This document shows positions 53,822-62,984 of a DNA stretch of 64,000 bases, in pieces. The first letter of the stretch is position 1; each line of letters starts with the position of its first letter. Location of the stretch: contig JAJEAR010000048.1 in NCBI GenBank assembly GCA_022822665.1, positions 52,448 through 116,447 on the forward strand, written 5' to 3'. The DNA is from Alphaproteobacteria bacterium (GTDB lineage: Bacteria; Pseudomonadota; Alphaproteobacteria; Thalassobaculales; Thalassobaculaceae). Made by a program: the position numbers and the translations under genes. A model generated the notes under the pieces. It worked only from the letters and a program-made list of their open reading frames with translations, was not told the DNA's origin and did no database searches.

Positions 53822-54697
53822 ATGACCGACGCCTCTGCCTACGAACCGCCGAAAGTCTGGACCTGGGAGCGCGAGAGCGGCGGACGCTTCGCCTCGATCA
53901 ACCGCCCCATCGCCGGTGCCACGCATGAGCAGGAGCTGCCGCGCGGCAAGCACCCGCTCCAGCTCTACTCGCTGGCCACGCCCAACGGCGTGAAGGTCAC
54001 GGTGATGCTGGAGGAGCTGCTGGCGGAGGGACACAGCGGCGCGGAATACGACGCCTATGTGGTCAATATCGGCGACGGCGAGCAGTTCGGCTCCGGCTTC
54101 GTCGCCATCAACCCGAACTCGAAAATCCCGGCACTGGTGGACTATTCGCTGCCCAGGCCGACGCGCGTGTTCGAGTCCGGCGCGATCCTGCTCTACCTGG
54201 CGGAGAAGTTCGGCGCCTTCATCCCGGAAGACCCTTCCGAGCGCGCGGAATGCCTCTCCTGGCTGTTCTGGCAGATGGGTTCCGCGCCTTATCTCGGCGG
54301 CGGCTTCGGGCATTTCTACGCCTATGCGCCCAGCAAGCAGCAATATCCCATCGACCGCTATACGATGGAGGTGAAGCGCCAGCTCGACGTGCTCGACCGG
54401 CAGCTGGCCGAGACGCGTTTCGTGGCGGGCGACGACTACACCGTCGCCGACATGGCGATCTGGCCCTGGTACGGCGTGCTGACGACGGACGCGCTCTACG
54501 GCGCCGCCGAGTTCCTGGCCGCGACGGACTATGCCAATGTCGTCCGCTGGCATGACGAGATCGCGGCCCGCGATGCCGTGATCCGGGGACGGAAAGTCAA
54601 CCGGGTCAGGGGACCGCTCGAGGACCAGCTCCGCGAGCGCCATGACGCGTCGGATTTCGAACTCCGCACCCAGGACAAGCTCGAGACGACCGAATAG
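53822..54697 (+). CDS. YghU-type glutathione-dependent disulfide oxidoreductase
   Basis: A 291-residue glutathione transferase relative, matching the roughly 288 residues of E. coli YghU. It has FASINRPIAGATHEQELPRG and the glutathione-site stretches HPLQLYSLATPNGVKVTVML, INPNSKIPALVD and VFESGAILLYLAEKFG, then the helical domain with RFVAGDDYTVADMAIWPWYG. It reduces disulfides using two glutathiones in characterised relatives. The context, between a transporter operon and tdm, hints at a link to formaldehyde or amine stress, which is inference. Confidence 0.9.
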   Translation: MTDASAYEPPKVWTWERESGGRFASINRPIAGATHEQELPRGKHPLQLYSLATPNGVKVTVMLEELLAEGHSGAEYDAYVVNIGDGEQFGSGFVAINPNSKIPALVDYSLPRPTRVFESGAILLYLAEKFGAFIPEDPSERAECLSWLFWQMGSAPYLGGGFGHFYAYAPSKQQYPIDRYTMEVKRQLDVLDRQLAETRFVAGDDYTVADMAIWPWYGVLTTDALYGAAEFLAATDYANVVRWHDEIAARDAVIRGRKVNRVRGPLEDQLRERHDASDFELRTQDKLETTE

Positions 54698-54761
54698 CCG
54701 GCGAACGGCGTCTGCGATCGCGGACCTGCCGTAACGGCCACCGGTCACGGCGCGGCGCCAC

Positions 54762-54899
54762 ATGTGCGTCGCGGGCCACTGTCCGGCGACCGGGGCGGGT
54801 TTCGCCATGCTGGAGGCTGGCGGCAATGCGGTCGGCGTGGTCCACGACCACCAGGTGCAGTTCCCCGGCGTGGCGCCGATGCTCCCTCATCCATCCTGC
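54762..54899 (+). pseudogene. Gamma-glutamyltranspeptidase N-terminal fragment
   Basis: About 45 codons read VAGHCPATGAGFAMLEAGGN followed by AVGVVHDHQVQFPGVAPM. This matches the start of gamma-glutamyltranspeptidases (HPLAT..G..ML..GGNAVDAAVA...GVV.P..V.FAGVAP). The DAAVAAGLAL part is missing, so an internal deletion has occurred. Nothing of the catalytic Thr region is found nearby; the text breaks off just before an IS5-family piece. Confidence 0.6.
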
Positions 54900-54916
54900 C
54901 GAAGGCGACGAGGCGG

Positions 54917-55156
54917 TCAGCCGCGCCGGGCTCGCTTGACGAGCGACTTCACGCAGATCGATGGAACAAGCCTGACCTCATTGCCCGGCTTCCCGATCTC
55001 TCGCCCCCGGTCGTGGCCACCCGTGCGTGGTCGTCCCTTCCACGATGGCTCGGGGAGAAGCGGTGCGGTCACTTCCCACCCTTCATCCGTGACATCAGTT
55101 TCATACCGCTTGCGCGAGCGACTGTACTGCTCGTGAGTGGCCTCGTCCCAGGCCAT
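54917..55156 (-). pseudogene. IS5-family transposase N-terminal fragment
   Basis: The minus strand reads HEQYSRSRKRYETDVTDEGW, then EVTAPLLPEPSWKGRPRT, the start of IS5-family transposases (RYxSDxTDxEWxxxxPLLPPP...GRPR). After GRPRT the similarity stops. The DDE catalytic part is missing. It is a dead insertion-sequence relic between the transpeptidase fragment and tdm. Confidence 0.75.
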
Positions 55157-55474
55157 GTGGACATCCTCGTCTGGTGTGCAATCCGGCGTGGATACACCAC
55201 ATGTGGCGAAACCACTCGCGTTTCCGGTCAGTTTCCCAGACCTTCCCGTCTTTCATTTGCCTTATCCCGGCGATCATGTATGCACTGTTAATGGCGGTAA
55301 TCATCGCCTTCATCGGCGCCACTGACCTCGGTCAGGAGGTATTCCGGTCCAAGGCCGACAACAATGCCGACCGGTCTCTGGTCGCCGGGTTGTGTGCATC
55401 GCCCGCATGGGCCTGATCACCGGCCGATTGATCAACGCCTGGGCCCGGGAATGCAGGAAGCTGTTGGGGCTGGA
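55157..55474. promoter_or_regulatory. Upstream region of tdm
   Basis: No gene recognised. It should contain the tdm promoter. I did not find the ATTGG repeats seen before gmaS and tmm. Confidence 0.4.
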
Positions 55475-57847
55475 ATGACGGACAGAACAGGCAAGGTACC
55501 GTTCGTGCAACGGCCCTCCACCTCCGGCGCCGTACTGCTTCCCGGAGTCCCGACCCTGGGCTTCGGGGTCGAGCGCTATGTCGCCGAGGGTGGCGCGTCA
55601 ATCGTCTTTTCGCTGGAACCGGGCGACGCTGTCACGGTTCGCGACCGGGAGGGAAGGCAGTCCGCCGAGGTGTCGGCGTTTGCCCCGACCGGCTCACCGG
55701 ATACGGAAGCACTGGGCACCGCGACGAACGGAACCGCCGAAGGCCTCAAGGCGATCCTGGGAATGGACGACGAACACTCCCGCTCGCTGGCGGGAAGCCT
55801 GCAGCGGCGCGGCCTCGATATTTCGGCGGCGCGGTCAATCGACATCCTTGGCGGGGATTCTCGCGCAGGCGATGAAGCGACGTTCACCGCCGAGCGGTCC
55901 CTGGTGTGCTTCGTGGCGGCCCCGGGGGCTGCGATGCGCGTCGACCGGCAGGACGCGCCGACCCGGATCGAGATCTTCGTCGCCCGCGCCAACCCGGTCG
56001 CGCCCGATGAGTATCCGGTGCCGGAGCCCCTGGCCGATCCGAGGATCGACCAGCGTATCGCTGCCAGCACTGCCGAGGTCTACGAGGTCAAGGCCGGCGA
56101 GTTCATCCAGATCATCGACGTGCAGGGACGGCAATGTTCGGACTTCCAGGCGTTCACCGTCGCCGGCCTCGAACGGGGCCGCGAAGTCTGCCTGGACGCG
56201 ACGGGCACCCGCACGCTGATGGGCAGCGCCTATCCGGCGCCGGGCCTGCTGTCGAAATGCTTCGACCAGGACCTGCACCCGATGGTCGAAGTGGTCCGCG
56301 ACACGTGCGGCCGGCACGACAGTTTCCTCTACGCCTGCACGGCAAAGTACTATGACGACGTCGGCTATCCCGGCCACGTCAACTGCACGGACAACTTCAA
56401 CCGGGCGCTGGCGCCGTTCGGGATCGCGCCACGCCGCGGCTGGATGGCGCTCAACTTCTTCTTCAACACCGGGTTCGACGGCGCCAATCAGGCGTTTCAC
56501 GATGATCCCTGGTCACGTCCGGGTGACTACGTGCTGTTGCAGGCCCTGACCGACATGGTCTGCGTCTCGTCCGCCTGCCCGGACGATATCGATGCAGCCA
56601 ATGGCTGGAACCCGACCGATATCCATGTGCGGGTCTACCCGCGCGAGAACGTTTTTTCCAAAGCGGTGGCCTATCGCATGACTCCCGACGCCGATCCCAA
56701 GCTAACCAGGGAAACCGGTTTCCACACACGGTTTGCCGAGCACACGCGGAACTTCACCGAATACAACGGCTACTGGCTGGCCAACAGTTTCACCAACCGG
56801 GGTGCGCTGGACGAATACTGGGCGTGCCGCGAGCGCGCGGTGATCATGGACCTGTCGGCATTGCGCAAATTCGAGGTCCTGGGGCCGGACGCCGAGCGCC
56901 TGATGCAATGGGTGCTCACCCGGAACATGCGCCGGCTGGCCATCGGACAGGTGGTCTATTCCGCGATGTGCTACGAGACTGGCGGCATGATCGATGACGG
57001 CACTGCCTTCCGGTTGGGCAACGACAATTTCCGCTGGATCGGCGGCTGCGACTATGGCGGCGAGTGGATGCGCGAACAGGCGGTGAAGCTGGGGCTCAAT
57101 GCCTGGGTCCGCTCATCGACAGACCAGTTGCACAACGTGGCCGTACAGGGTCCCGGGAGCCGGGACATCCTCAGGGAGGTGGTGTGGACACCGCCTGCCC
57201 AGCCATCGATCGAGGAGCTCGGCTGGTTTCGCTTTGCGATCGGGCGGATCGGCGATCACGCCGGGATCCCGATCATCGTCTCCCGAACCGGCTACACCGG
57301 CGAGCTCGGGTTCGAGGTCTGGTGCCACCCGCGCGACGCCTCGGGCGTGTGGGATGCGATATGGGCGGCCGGCGAACCGCACGGGCTTTCGCCCTTCGGG
57401 CTGGAGGCACTCGACATGGTCCGGATCGAAGCCGGCCTGGTGTTCGCCAACTACGAGTTCGACGATCAGACCGACCCGTTCGAGGCCGGCATCGGGTTCA
57501 CCGTGCCCCTGAAGACGAAGGAAGATGACTTCGTCGGTCGGGAAGCCCTGACCCGGCGCAGGGACTCGCCGCAGCGAAAGCTGGTCGGTCTGGAACTGGA
57601 AGGACAGGAGGCGGGAGCCCACGGTGATTGCGTACATGTCGGTCGTGCCCAGGTCGGCGTCATCACCAGCGCCATGCGCTCACCGATCCTGCGCAAGAAC
57701 ATCGCGCTGTGCCGGATGGACGTGACGGCATCTTCGGAAGGCACCGCAGTAGAAGTCGGCAAGCTGGACGGGCACCAGAAGCGCATCCCGGCGAGAGTAG
57801 TGCCGTTTCCCTTCTACGATCCGACGAAATCCCGGGTTCGGGCCTGA
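55475..57847 (+). CDS. tdm: Trimethylamine N-oxide demethylase (DUF1989-GcvT fusion)
   Basis: Tdm converts TMAO to dimethylamine and formaldehyde, passing the one-carbon unit towards tetrahydrofolate. The 790-residue protein starts at ATG 55475. Residues about 190-390 are the DUF1989 metal domain: IDVQGRQCSDFQAF, KCFDQDLHPM with Cys262, RDTCGRHDSFLYACTAKYYD with Cys278, and VCVSSACPDD with NGWNPTDIHVRVYP. From about 440 the GcvT fold follows: RFAEHTRNFTEYNGYWLANS, VQGPGSRDILREVVW, SRTGYTGELGFEVWCHP and LEALDMVRIEAGLVFANYEF. Domain order and length match known Tdm. It is convergent with a GntR regulator gene. Confidence 0.9.
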   Translation: MTDRTGKVPFVQRPSTSGAVLLPGVPTLGFGVERYVAEGGASIVFSLEPGDAVTVRDREGRQSAEVSAFAPTGSPDTEALGTATNGTAEGLKAILGMDDEHSRSLAGSLQRRGLDISAARSIDILGGDSRAGDEATFTAERSLVCFVAAPGAAMRVDRQDAPTRIEIFVARANPVAPDEYPVPEPLADPRIDQRIAASTAEVYEVKAGEFIQIIDVQGRQCSDFQAFTVAGLERGREVCLDATGTRTLMGSAYPAPGLLSKCFDQDLHPMVEVVRDTCGRHDSFLYACTAKYYDDVGYPGHVNCTDNFNRALAPFGIAPRRGWMALNFFFNTGFDGANQAFHDDPWSRPGDYVLLQALTDMVCVSSACPDDIDAANGWNPTDIHVRVYPRENVFSKAVAYRMTPDADPKLTRETGFHTRFAEHTRNFTEYNGYWLANSFTNRGALDEYWACRERAVIMDLSALRKFEVLGPDAERLMQWVLTRNMRRLAIGQVVYSAMCYETGGMIDDGTAFRLGNDNFRWIGGCDYGGEWMREQAVKLGLNAWVRSSTDQLHNVAVQGPGSRDILREVVWTPPAQPSIEELGWFRFAIGRIGDHAGIPIIVSRTGYTGELGFEVWCHPRDASGVWDAIWAAGEPHGLSPFGLEALDMVRIEAGLVFANYEFDDQTDPFEAGIGFTVPLKTKEDDFVGREALTRRRDSPQRKLVGLELEGQEAGAHGDCVHVGRAQVGVITSAMRSPILRKNIALCRMDVTASSEGTAVEVGKLDGHQKRIPARVVPFPFYDPTKSRVRA

Positions 57848-57855
57848 ACGCCCGA

Positions 57856-57881
57856 TCCTGCGCGCCTGCAGGAATCCTTTT
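57856..57881. terminator. Possible shared terminator between tdm and gntR
   Basis: TCCTGC (57856-57861) and GCAGGA (57868-57873) pair around 6 bases and are followed by ATCCTTTTA. The stem is short. It lies in the 32-base gap between convergent genes. Confidence 0.4.
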
Positions 57882-58620
57882 ATGCCGACGCGGCGCCCAT
57901 CAGGTCCTGGCGCGCCTTTTCCAGGTGCTCGTTGATGTGCCTGACCGCGGAGACGACGTCGCGGCGTTCAATCGCTTCGAACAGGGCGCGATGCTGGCGG
58001 TTGTATTCGTCAATCTCTTCGGGCGACAGGATCTTGTTCCTCATGGCGACCCACTGGTCATGGCCGCGAACCGCGTTGATTTGCTGGTAGAGGTGGAGCA
58101 ACAGGGGGTTCTTGGAGCTCCTGGCCAGCCATTCGTGGAACATGCTGTCGTGCCGGGTAAAGGCTTCCTTGTCGTTCCGGCACAGTTCGAGTTCGTTCAG
58201 GATCGAACCCAGCATCTTGACTTCATTGGCTGTTGCGTTGAGCACCGCGAGACGGATCATGTGCGGCTCGACGGCCAGGCGCGCTTCGATCAGTTCCAGC
58301 GGGCTGACGCGGCTGACGATGTCGTGCACGGCGCTCGTCGACATATCGTCGCATGTGACGAACGTGCCGCTGCCGACCCGCCGTTCGATCAATCCTTCGG
58401 ATTCCAGATTGAGCAGAACCTTGCGGATGGTGCTGCGCGCAGTGTCGAAGCGTTCGGCGAGCTCGCGCTCTGCGGGCAACTGGTCTCCGTCCACGTAGAA
58501 TCCGCGGCGAATGGCCTCACGCAGCTGGGTCGTGATCTGGCCGACATGGCGGCCGCGCTCCGCGTAGCCCGGACCGGAAACCGGTTGGAATTCCTGTGCA
58601 GGTTCTCGCGCGTCGTCCAT
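57880..58620 (-). CDS. GntR/FadR-family (FCD) transcriptional regulator
   Basis: A 246-residue repressor or activator. The winged helix is LREAIRRGFYVDGDQLPAER, then ELAERFDTARSTIRKVLLNL and EGLIERRVGSGTFV. The C-terminal FCD domain, which binds small acids and a metal, includes PLELIEARLAVEPHMIRLAV, DSMFHEWLARSSKNPLLLHL and EYNRQHRALFEAIERRDVVS with the expected Asp and His residues. Placed between tdm and gmaS, it is the natural candidate to control the methylated-amine genes, perhaps at the ATTGG repeats. Confidence 0.92.
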   Translation of the reverse strand: MDDAREPAQEFQPVSGPGYAERGRHVGQITTQLREAIRRGFYVDGDQLPAERELAERFDTARSTIRKVLLNLESEGLIERRVGSGTFVTCDDMSTSAVHDIVSRVSPLELIEARLAVEPHMIRLAVLNATANEVKMLGSILNELELCRNDKEAFTRHDSMFHEWLARSSKNPLLLHLYQQINAVRGHDQWVAMRNKILSPEEIDEYNRQHRALFEAIERRDVVSAVRHINEHLEKARQDLMGAASA

Positions 58621-58689
58621 GACGGCACACTCCCGAATTCGCCAAGAATTTCACTGTCCCGCTAAGACTTGTTGAGATTCATCGAGCGT
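58621..58689 (-). promoter_or_regulatory. Likely promoter region of the GntR gene
   Basis: The 70 bases before the regulator's ATG are relatively AT-rich, and the gene reads leftward from here. I cannot fix the boxes. Confidence 0.35.
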
Positions 58690-59126
58690 TTATGACGGTT
58701 GAGCAGGCATAGAGCAAGGTCTGGAAGTTCCTGTCGGCCTTGTCGTATCAGATTTCGATACGCCGGAACTCCCCGATACCTGAAAGACCTCTTCGACGCG
58801 ATCGTGCCATCGGCGGATATGGCGGTCGACGTGTCGGGCGGCGGCGCGATCGGCGTACTGTTCGATGACGCTCCCGGCCCGACGGCGGTCCAGGATCCGG
58901 TTGGCGCCGAAAACCGCTTCGGCGATCACCCCGCCGAAACCCGTACCCTCGATCAGGCGGCAGCCGACCTGCTGTCGTGGCCGGGCGGGCGGGGTGTCGA
59001 GAGAGTTGGTCAAGACCGCGATCCTGCCTGTCACCCCGCCGCGCAAGCGTCCGATGGCCTGACTGCGAGCCCCCCGTTTGCGCCGAGGTTGTGGCGATGA
59101 ACCCCGACAGTGGTTCCGTCGATCAT
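58690..59126 (-). pseudogene. IS5-family (IS427-like) transposase, degenerate
   Basis: In two frames the minus strand reads MIDGTTVGVHRHNLGANGG, then RSQAIGRLRGGVTGRIAVLT, PRQQVGCRLIEGTGFGGVIA and ARHVDRHIRRWHDRVEEVFQ. These follow the order of IS5-family transposases (ID.T.V..H.H, SQAIGRSRGGLTTKI, RHDTVGVAPLIEG, DRxxYKWRHLIENFF). Frame changes and altered acidic residues show that it is dead. It bounds the tdm-gntR segment on the right. Confidence 0.72.
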
Positions 59127-59672
59127 CGCATGCGCCATTTCCGCCTCCGCCGGCGAGCGGATCCATGGCACCGTGTACATCAAGGCCTGGTTTCATCAAC
59201 CGTACAGTCGGTGTTCTTGATCACGATGCCTGTCGGCACGCAGTCCTCCCCGTGGGCTTCACACACAAGGTACAGGACGGCAGCACCGGCTGCACACCAT
59301 ATGATGTGGTCGGACATAACATTTTGTTGTTTGTCTGTTCCTGAGTCTCTACTCATGGGGATTGGTGTTTCAGGTCTGTACCCTCCCGAAAATCCCGCAC
59401 TTCCCGACCGCCCCCAAATTGGTTGATATTGGCACTATTGGTTTGCAATTGGTCACAATCCGGTGCAAACTGGACATCGTTCAATCCGAGGGTGGCGTCG
59501 GTCCGAGACGGTTGTCAAACTCACAATTGCCAATGACACCATGGTCCTTCAGTGCATAATATGCTAGCCAACTCCATTCGGCCGGGGCGGGCATAATGGT
59601 TCATATTGGTTATGCCAACGGCCCGGGCGATGCGGCAAGGCTCGGAAAAGCGCGCCAGGAAGGGACGGCGAC
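59127..59672 (+). promoter_or_regulatory. Upstream region of gmaS with four helically phased ATTGG repeats
   Basis: No gene is seen here. From 59370 the DNA becomes much poorer in GC than the rest of the window. ATTGG starts at 59418, 59428, 59437 and 59448, spacings of 10, 9 and 11, with further copies at 59361 and 59605 (ATTGGTTATG). GTGCAAACTGG is at 59463. These look like a tandem operator on one face of the helix for a regulator of the gmaS-mgsABC operon. AGGAAGGGA precedes the gmaS start. Confidence 0.6.
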
Positions 59673-61142
59673 ATGATGGATATCGAAACCTTTGTACAAC
59701 AGGACGGCCGCGACGAACTGGTCAAGCAGGTACGCGGGATGATCGACGAAATGGGGATCCAGTACCTGTATCTCCAGTTCGTGTCGATCACCGGACGGAT
59801 ATGTGGCAAGGGCATTCCGGCGGATCATTGGGAAACGGTGGCCGAGCGGGGCTTCCAGCTGGTCTACGGCGCGACCGTCAACCTGTTCCTGAACCGGCAC
59901 GGCGAATATCTGGGCTACGGGCCGCAGGAAAAGGAGCTGGTCGGCATCCCGGAGCCGGAAACCTTCTGCCAGCTGCCCTGGGACAAGCGGGTCGCGCGGA
60001 TCTGGTGCACCCTGTTCCGCAACCGCGAAGAGCGCAACGATCCCGGCGCCTTCCTGACCTCCGACAGCCGGGGCAATCTGCGCCGCATCCACGCGCAATT
60101 CCAGGAAGACCACGACGGCCTGCATCTGCGCCACGGCACCGAGCCGGAGATGATGTGGCTCAAGCGGGGGGAGGACGGCAGGCCGGACGGCGGCTTCTCG
60201 AAGCCCTATTGCTACCATATCGACCAGTTCGAAAGCCTGCGCCCGGTCTATATGCGGGTGATCGAATATTCCCGGGCGATGGGGCTGGACATGATCCAGG
60301 GGGACCACGAGGACGCGCCCGGCCAGCTGGAGCTCAACTTCACCTTCGACGATGCGCTGCGCACCGCCGACCGGTTGACGACCTACCGCCAGATCTGCGC
60401 CCAGGTCGCCCGCGAGTTCGACCTGATCGCCTGCTTCATGACGAAGCCGTTCATGGGCGTCTCGGCTTCGGGTTGCCATCACAACATTTCGCTGTGGCGC
60501 GGCGGCGAGGAGGAGCTGAAGCCGCTCGGCAACGATCCGCTGCCCGGCATGGAAAACAACTTCACCTACCTGAAGGGCGGCGAAAACACCTTCATGCCCG
60601 ATACCGACGACGTGCAGCTGCCCGGCAAGGTGGGGCTGCAGGTGGTCGGCGGGATCGTCAAGCATCTGGGCGCGCTGACGGCTATCGGCGCCTCCACCGT
60701 CAACTCCTACCGCCGCCTTTGGGATACCGGTTTCTGGGCGCCGGTGTTCGCCGACTGGGGCTACCAGAACCGGACGACCGGGCTGCGCATATCCGCGCCG
60801 GGCCGCTTCGAATACCGGTCGGTGGATTCGATGGTGAACCCGTATCTGATGGCCGGCGCGATCCTCAAGGCGGCCGAGGACGGGATCGTGAACGACATCG
60901 ATCCGGGCCCGCCGGAAGACCGCAACATCTACCAGGCCATGGAAGCCGGCAAGCTGGTCAAGAAACTGCCCATGACGCTCGGCGCCGCGCTGGACGCGCT
61001 CGCCGAGGACGAGGTGATCCAGGCCGCCATGCCCGGTGACATGTACCGACTCTACGAGGAGTACAAGCGCGACGAGTGGGAGCGTTTCCTGCACACCACG
61101 ACCGAGTGGGACATGGACACCTATCTGAATTGCCTGCCCTAG
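59673..61142 (+). CDS. gmaS: Gamma-glutamylmethylamide synthetase (glutamate-methylamine ligase)
   Basis: GmaS joins methylamine to glutamate with ATP, the entry step of the indirect methylamine pathway. The 489-residue product has the glutamine synthetase type III-like fold: YLYLQFVSITGRICGKGIPA, LRHGTEPEMMWLKRGED (metal Glu pair), MIQGDHEDAPGQLELNFTF, SASGCHHNISLW and AIGASTVNSYRRLWDTGFWA. The lack of normal ammonia-site context and the following mgs genes fit GmaS rather than glutamine synthetase. It begins the gmaS-mgsABC operon; mgsA follows 28 bases later. Confidence 0.93.
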   Translation: MMDIETFVQQDGRDELVKQVRGMIDEMGIQYLYLQFVSITGRICGKGIPADHWETVAERGFQLVYGATVNLFLNRHGEYLGYGPQEKELVGIPEPETFCQLPWDKRVARIWCTLFRNREERNDPGAFLTSDSRGNLRRIHAQFQEDHDGLHLRHGTEPEMMWLKRGEDGRPDGGFSKPYCYHIDQFESLRPVYMRVIEYSRAMGLDMIQGDHEDAPGQLELNFTFDDALRTADRLTTYRQICAQVAREFDLIACFMTKPFMGVSASGCHHNISLWRGGEEELKPLGNDPLPGMENNFTYLKGGENTFMPDTDDVQLPGKVGLQVVGGIVKHLGALTAIGASTVNSYRRLWDTGFWAPVFADWGYQNRTTGLRISAPGRFEYRSVDSMVNPYLMAGAILKAAEDGIVNDIDPGPPEDRNIYQAMEAGKLVKKLPMTLGAALDALAEDEVIQAAMPGDMYRLYEEYKRDEWERFLHTTTEWDMDTYLNCLP

Positions 61143-61170
61143 GCACGGCGCTCGAAGGGAGAAGCATGCT

Positions 61171-62106
61171 ATGTGCGGCATTGCAGGACTGATCTACCGC
61201 GACGGCGCGCGCAATATCGGCGGGGAAATGACCGCCATGCTGCAGGCGCTGAAGCATCGCGGCCCGGACTCGACCGGGTTCGCGGTCTATGGCGAGCCCG
61301 GACCGAACGAATACATCCTGCGGTTCAAGGTGGCCGAACAGGAAGATCTCGGCCGCGGGACGAAAATCCGCCGGGCGATCGCCGAACGCAAGGCAGCCGT
61401 TGACGGGCTGCTGGAGGAGCTGGGCGTTACCGTCCTCGATCTGGACGGGCCGACGGAATATGCGAGCCGCTACCGCATCGCCTATGACGGCGACATGAAG
61501 GACCTTGCCGACCAGATGGAGGAGATCGAGGGCACGGAGATCCTGTCGATCGGCAACGCCCTGGAGCTGATCAAGGATCTCGGTGACGCGGCCGACGTGT
61601 CCGGCGCCTACGATCTCGGCGTGTTCAGGGGGACTCACGGCATCGGCCATACGAGAATGGCGACCGAATCGGATGTCGATATCCGGTCCGCCCATCCCTA
61701 CTGGGCGTATCCGTACAATGACATCGCGGTCGTCCATAACGGCCAGATCACCAACTACTGGCTGATGCGCCGCCAGCTGGAGCGCAGCGGGCAGCGCTTC
61801 GTCAGCAACTGCGATTCGGAGCTCCTGGCGGTCTACACCGCGGTCAATCTCGAGAAGGGCATGACGCTCGAGGACTCCCTCGAAAGGTCGATCCACGAGA
61901 TCGACGGGGTGTTCACCTATCTCATCACCACGCGGAACGAACTCGGCATGGCCAAGGACACCATGGCCGCGAAGCCGATGGTCCTCTACGAGGCGGACGA
62001 CATGGTGGCGCTGGCTTCGGAGGAAGTGGCGATCAGGGCGATCATCCCGCACGAGATCGACACCACCGACCCCTATGACGAGGAGATCCGGGTATGGCAG
62101 GCGTGA
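61171..62106 (+). CDS. mgsA: N-methylglutamate synthase subunit A (class II glutamine amidotransferase-like)
   Basis: It belongs to the enzyme that moves the methylamino group from gamma-glutamylmethylamide to 2-oxoglutarate. The 311-residue protein starts MCGIAGLIYRDGARNIGGEM, exposing Cys2 as the N-terminal nucleophile once Met is removed, then LQALKHRGPDSTGFAVY, GIGHTRMATESDVDIRSAHP and VVHNGQITNYWLM. It has AGGGAGAAG upstream and overlaps mgsB by 13 bases. Confidence 0.92.
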   Translation: MCGIAGLIYRDGARNIGGEMTAMLQALKHRGPDSTGFAVYGEPGPNEYILRFKVAEQEDLGRGTKIRRAIAERKAAVDGLLEELGVTVLDLDGPTEYASRYRIAYDGDMKDLADQMEEIEGTEILSIGNALELIKDLGDAADVSGAYDLGVFRGTHGIGHTRMATESDVDIRSAHPYWAYPYNDIAVVHNGQITNYWLMRRQLERSGQRFVSNCDSELLAVYTAVNLEKGMTLEDSLERSIHEIDGVFTYLITTRNELGMAKDTMAAKPMVLYEADDMVALASEEVAIRAIIPHEIDTTDPYDEEIRVWQA

Positions 62107-62936
62107 GCGACTCCGTCTCCGCCCAGATGGGCATGCATACCGAGCCCCTGACGGGCCGGGACATCAAGACCAAGTTCACGCTCCAGAACGAAGGCGGCTT
62201 CGCCTACCACTTCGCGCGGGATGTGGACTTCAACCGGCGCGCGGAAATCGACTGCGCCGAGCTGGAGCCCTCGGAGATCAACCGGAAAATCCGCGAGTTG
62301 ATGGATTCGGGCCACGGCAGCATCGTGCTCCGGAATCCGGGCGCCAAGCATTCGCTGATCGTCGGCATCCTCAACCGGATGAACTTCATCGTCGAGGGCA
62401 GCCTCGGCTATTTCGGCTGCGGCCTGCTCGACGGCCCGACCGTCCGGATTTCCGGGCGCGTCGGCTGGTCGTTCGGCGAGAACATGATGGCCGGGGTGTG
62501 CCTGGTCGAGAAGAATGCCGGCTCCACCTTCGGCGCCGCGCTGCGCGGCGGCGATCTGGTGTGCAAGGGCTCGGTCGGTTCGCGCACCGGCATCGACCAG
62601 AAGGGCGGCACGATCATTGTAGGCGGCGACACCGGCGCGTTTTCCGGGTTCATGATGCAGCGCGGGCGCATCGTGGTCTGCGGCAATGCCGGCAAGAATC
62701 TCGGCGATTCGATGTATGACGGCACCATCTATATCGGCGGCGAGATCCAGGACCTTGGCGTCGATGCGGTCCCGGCGGCGCTGACCGACCTCGACCGCGC
62801 TTGGCTGACCCGCAAGCTGACCATGTACGAATTGCTGCCCGGGAAGGGTGTCGATCACTTCACCAAGATCGTCGCCGGCAAGCAGCTCTGGAGCTACGAC
62901 AACCTCGAACCGTCGGAGAAGAAGCTGGTCCTCTAG
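62094..62936 (+). CDS. mgsB: N-methylglutamate synthase subunit B (GXGXG domain)
   Basis: This 280-residue protein has the right-handed beta-helix that ends glutamate synthases, here as a separate subunit. The GXGXG-type repeats are FIVEGSLGYFGCGLLDGPTV, GRVGWSFGENMMAGVCLVEK, GGTIIVGGDTGAFSGFMMQR and VVCGNAGKNLGDSMYDGTIY. It is co-translated with mgsA and followed by mgsC after 48 bases. Confidence 0.92.
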   Translation: MAGVSDSVSAQMGMHTEPLTGRDIKTKFTLQNEGGFAYHFARDVDFNRRAEIDCAELEPSEINRKIRELMDSGHGSIVLRNPGAKHSLIVGILNRMNFIVEGSLGYFGCGLLDGPTVRISGRVGWSFGENMMAGVCLVEKNAGSTFGAALRGGDLVCKGSVGSRTGIDQKGGTIIVGGDTGAFSGFMMQRGRIVVCGNAGKNLGDSMYDGTIYIGGEIQDLGVDAVPAALTDLDRAWLTRKLTMYELLPGKGVDHFTKIVAGKQLWSYDNLEPSEKKLVL

Positions 62937-62984
62937 GCAGGACCCGTTTCGCGAACCGCCGTCGAACCGCAGGAAGAGACCGAT

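Noticed and set aside
54917..59126. One IS5 transposase gene split in two by insertion of tdm-gntR
   Set aside because: On the minus strand the N-terminal half should lie at higher coordinates; the observed order is reversed, so two copies or a rearrangement must be assumed.
59429..59446. Sigma-54-like promoter (TTGGCAC...TTTGC) before gmaS
   Set aside because: The gap between the GG and GC elements is 12 bases instead of the required 10, so it is better explained by the ATTGG repeats.
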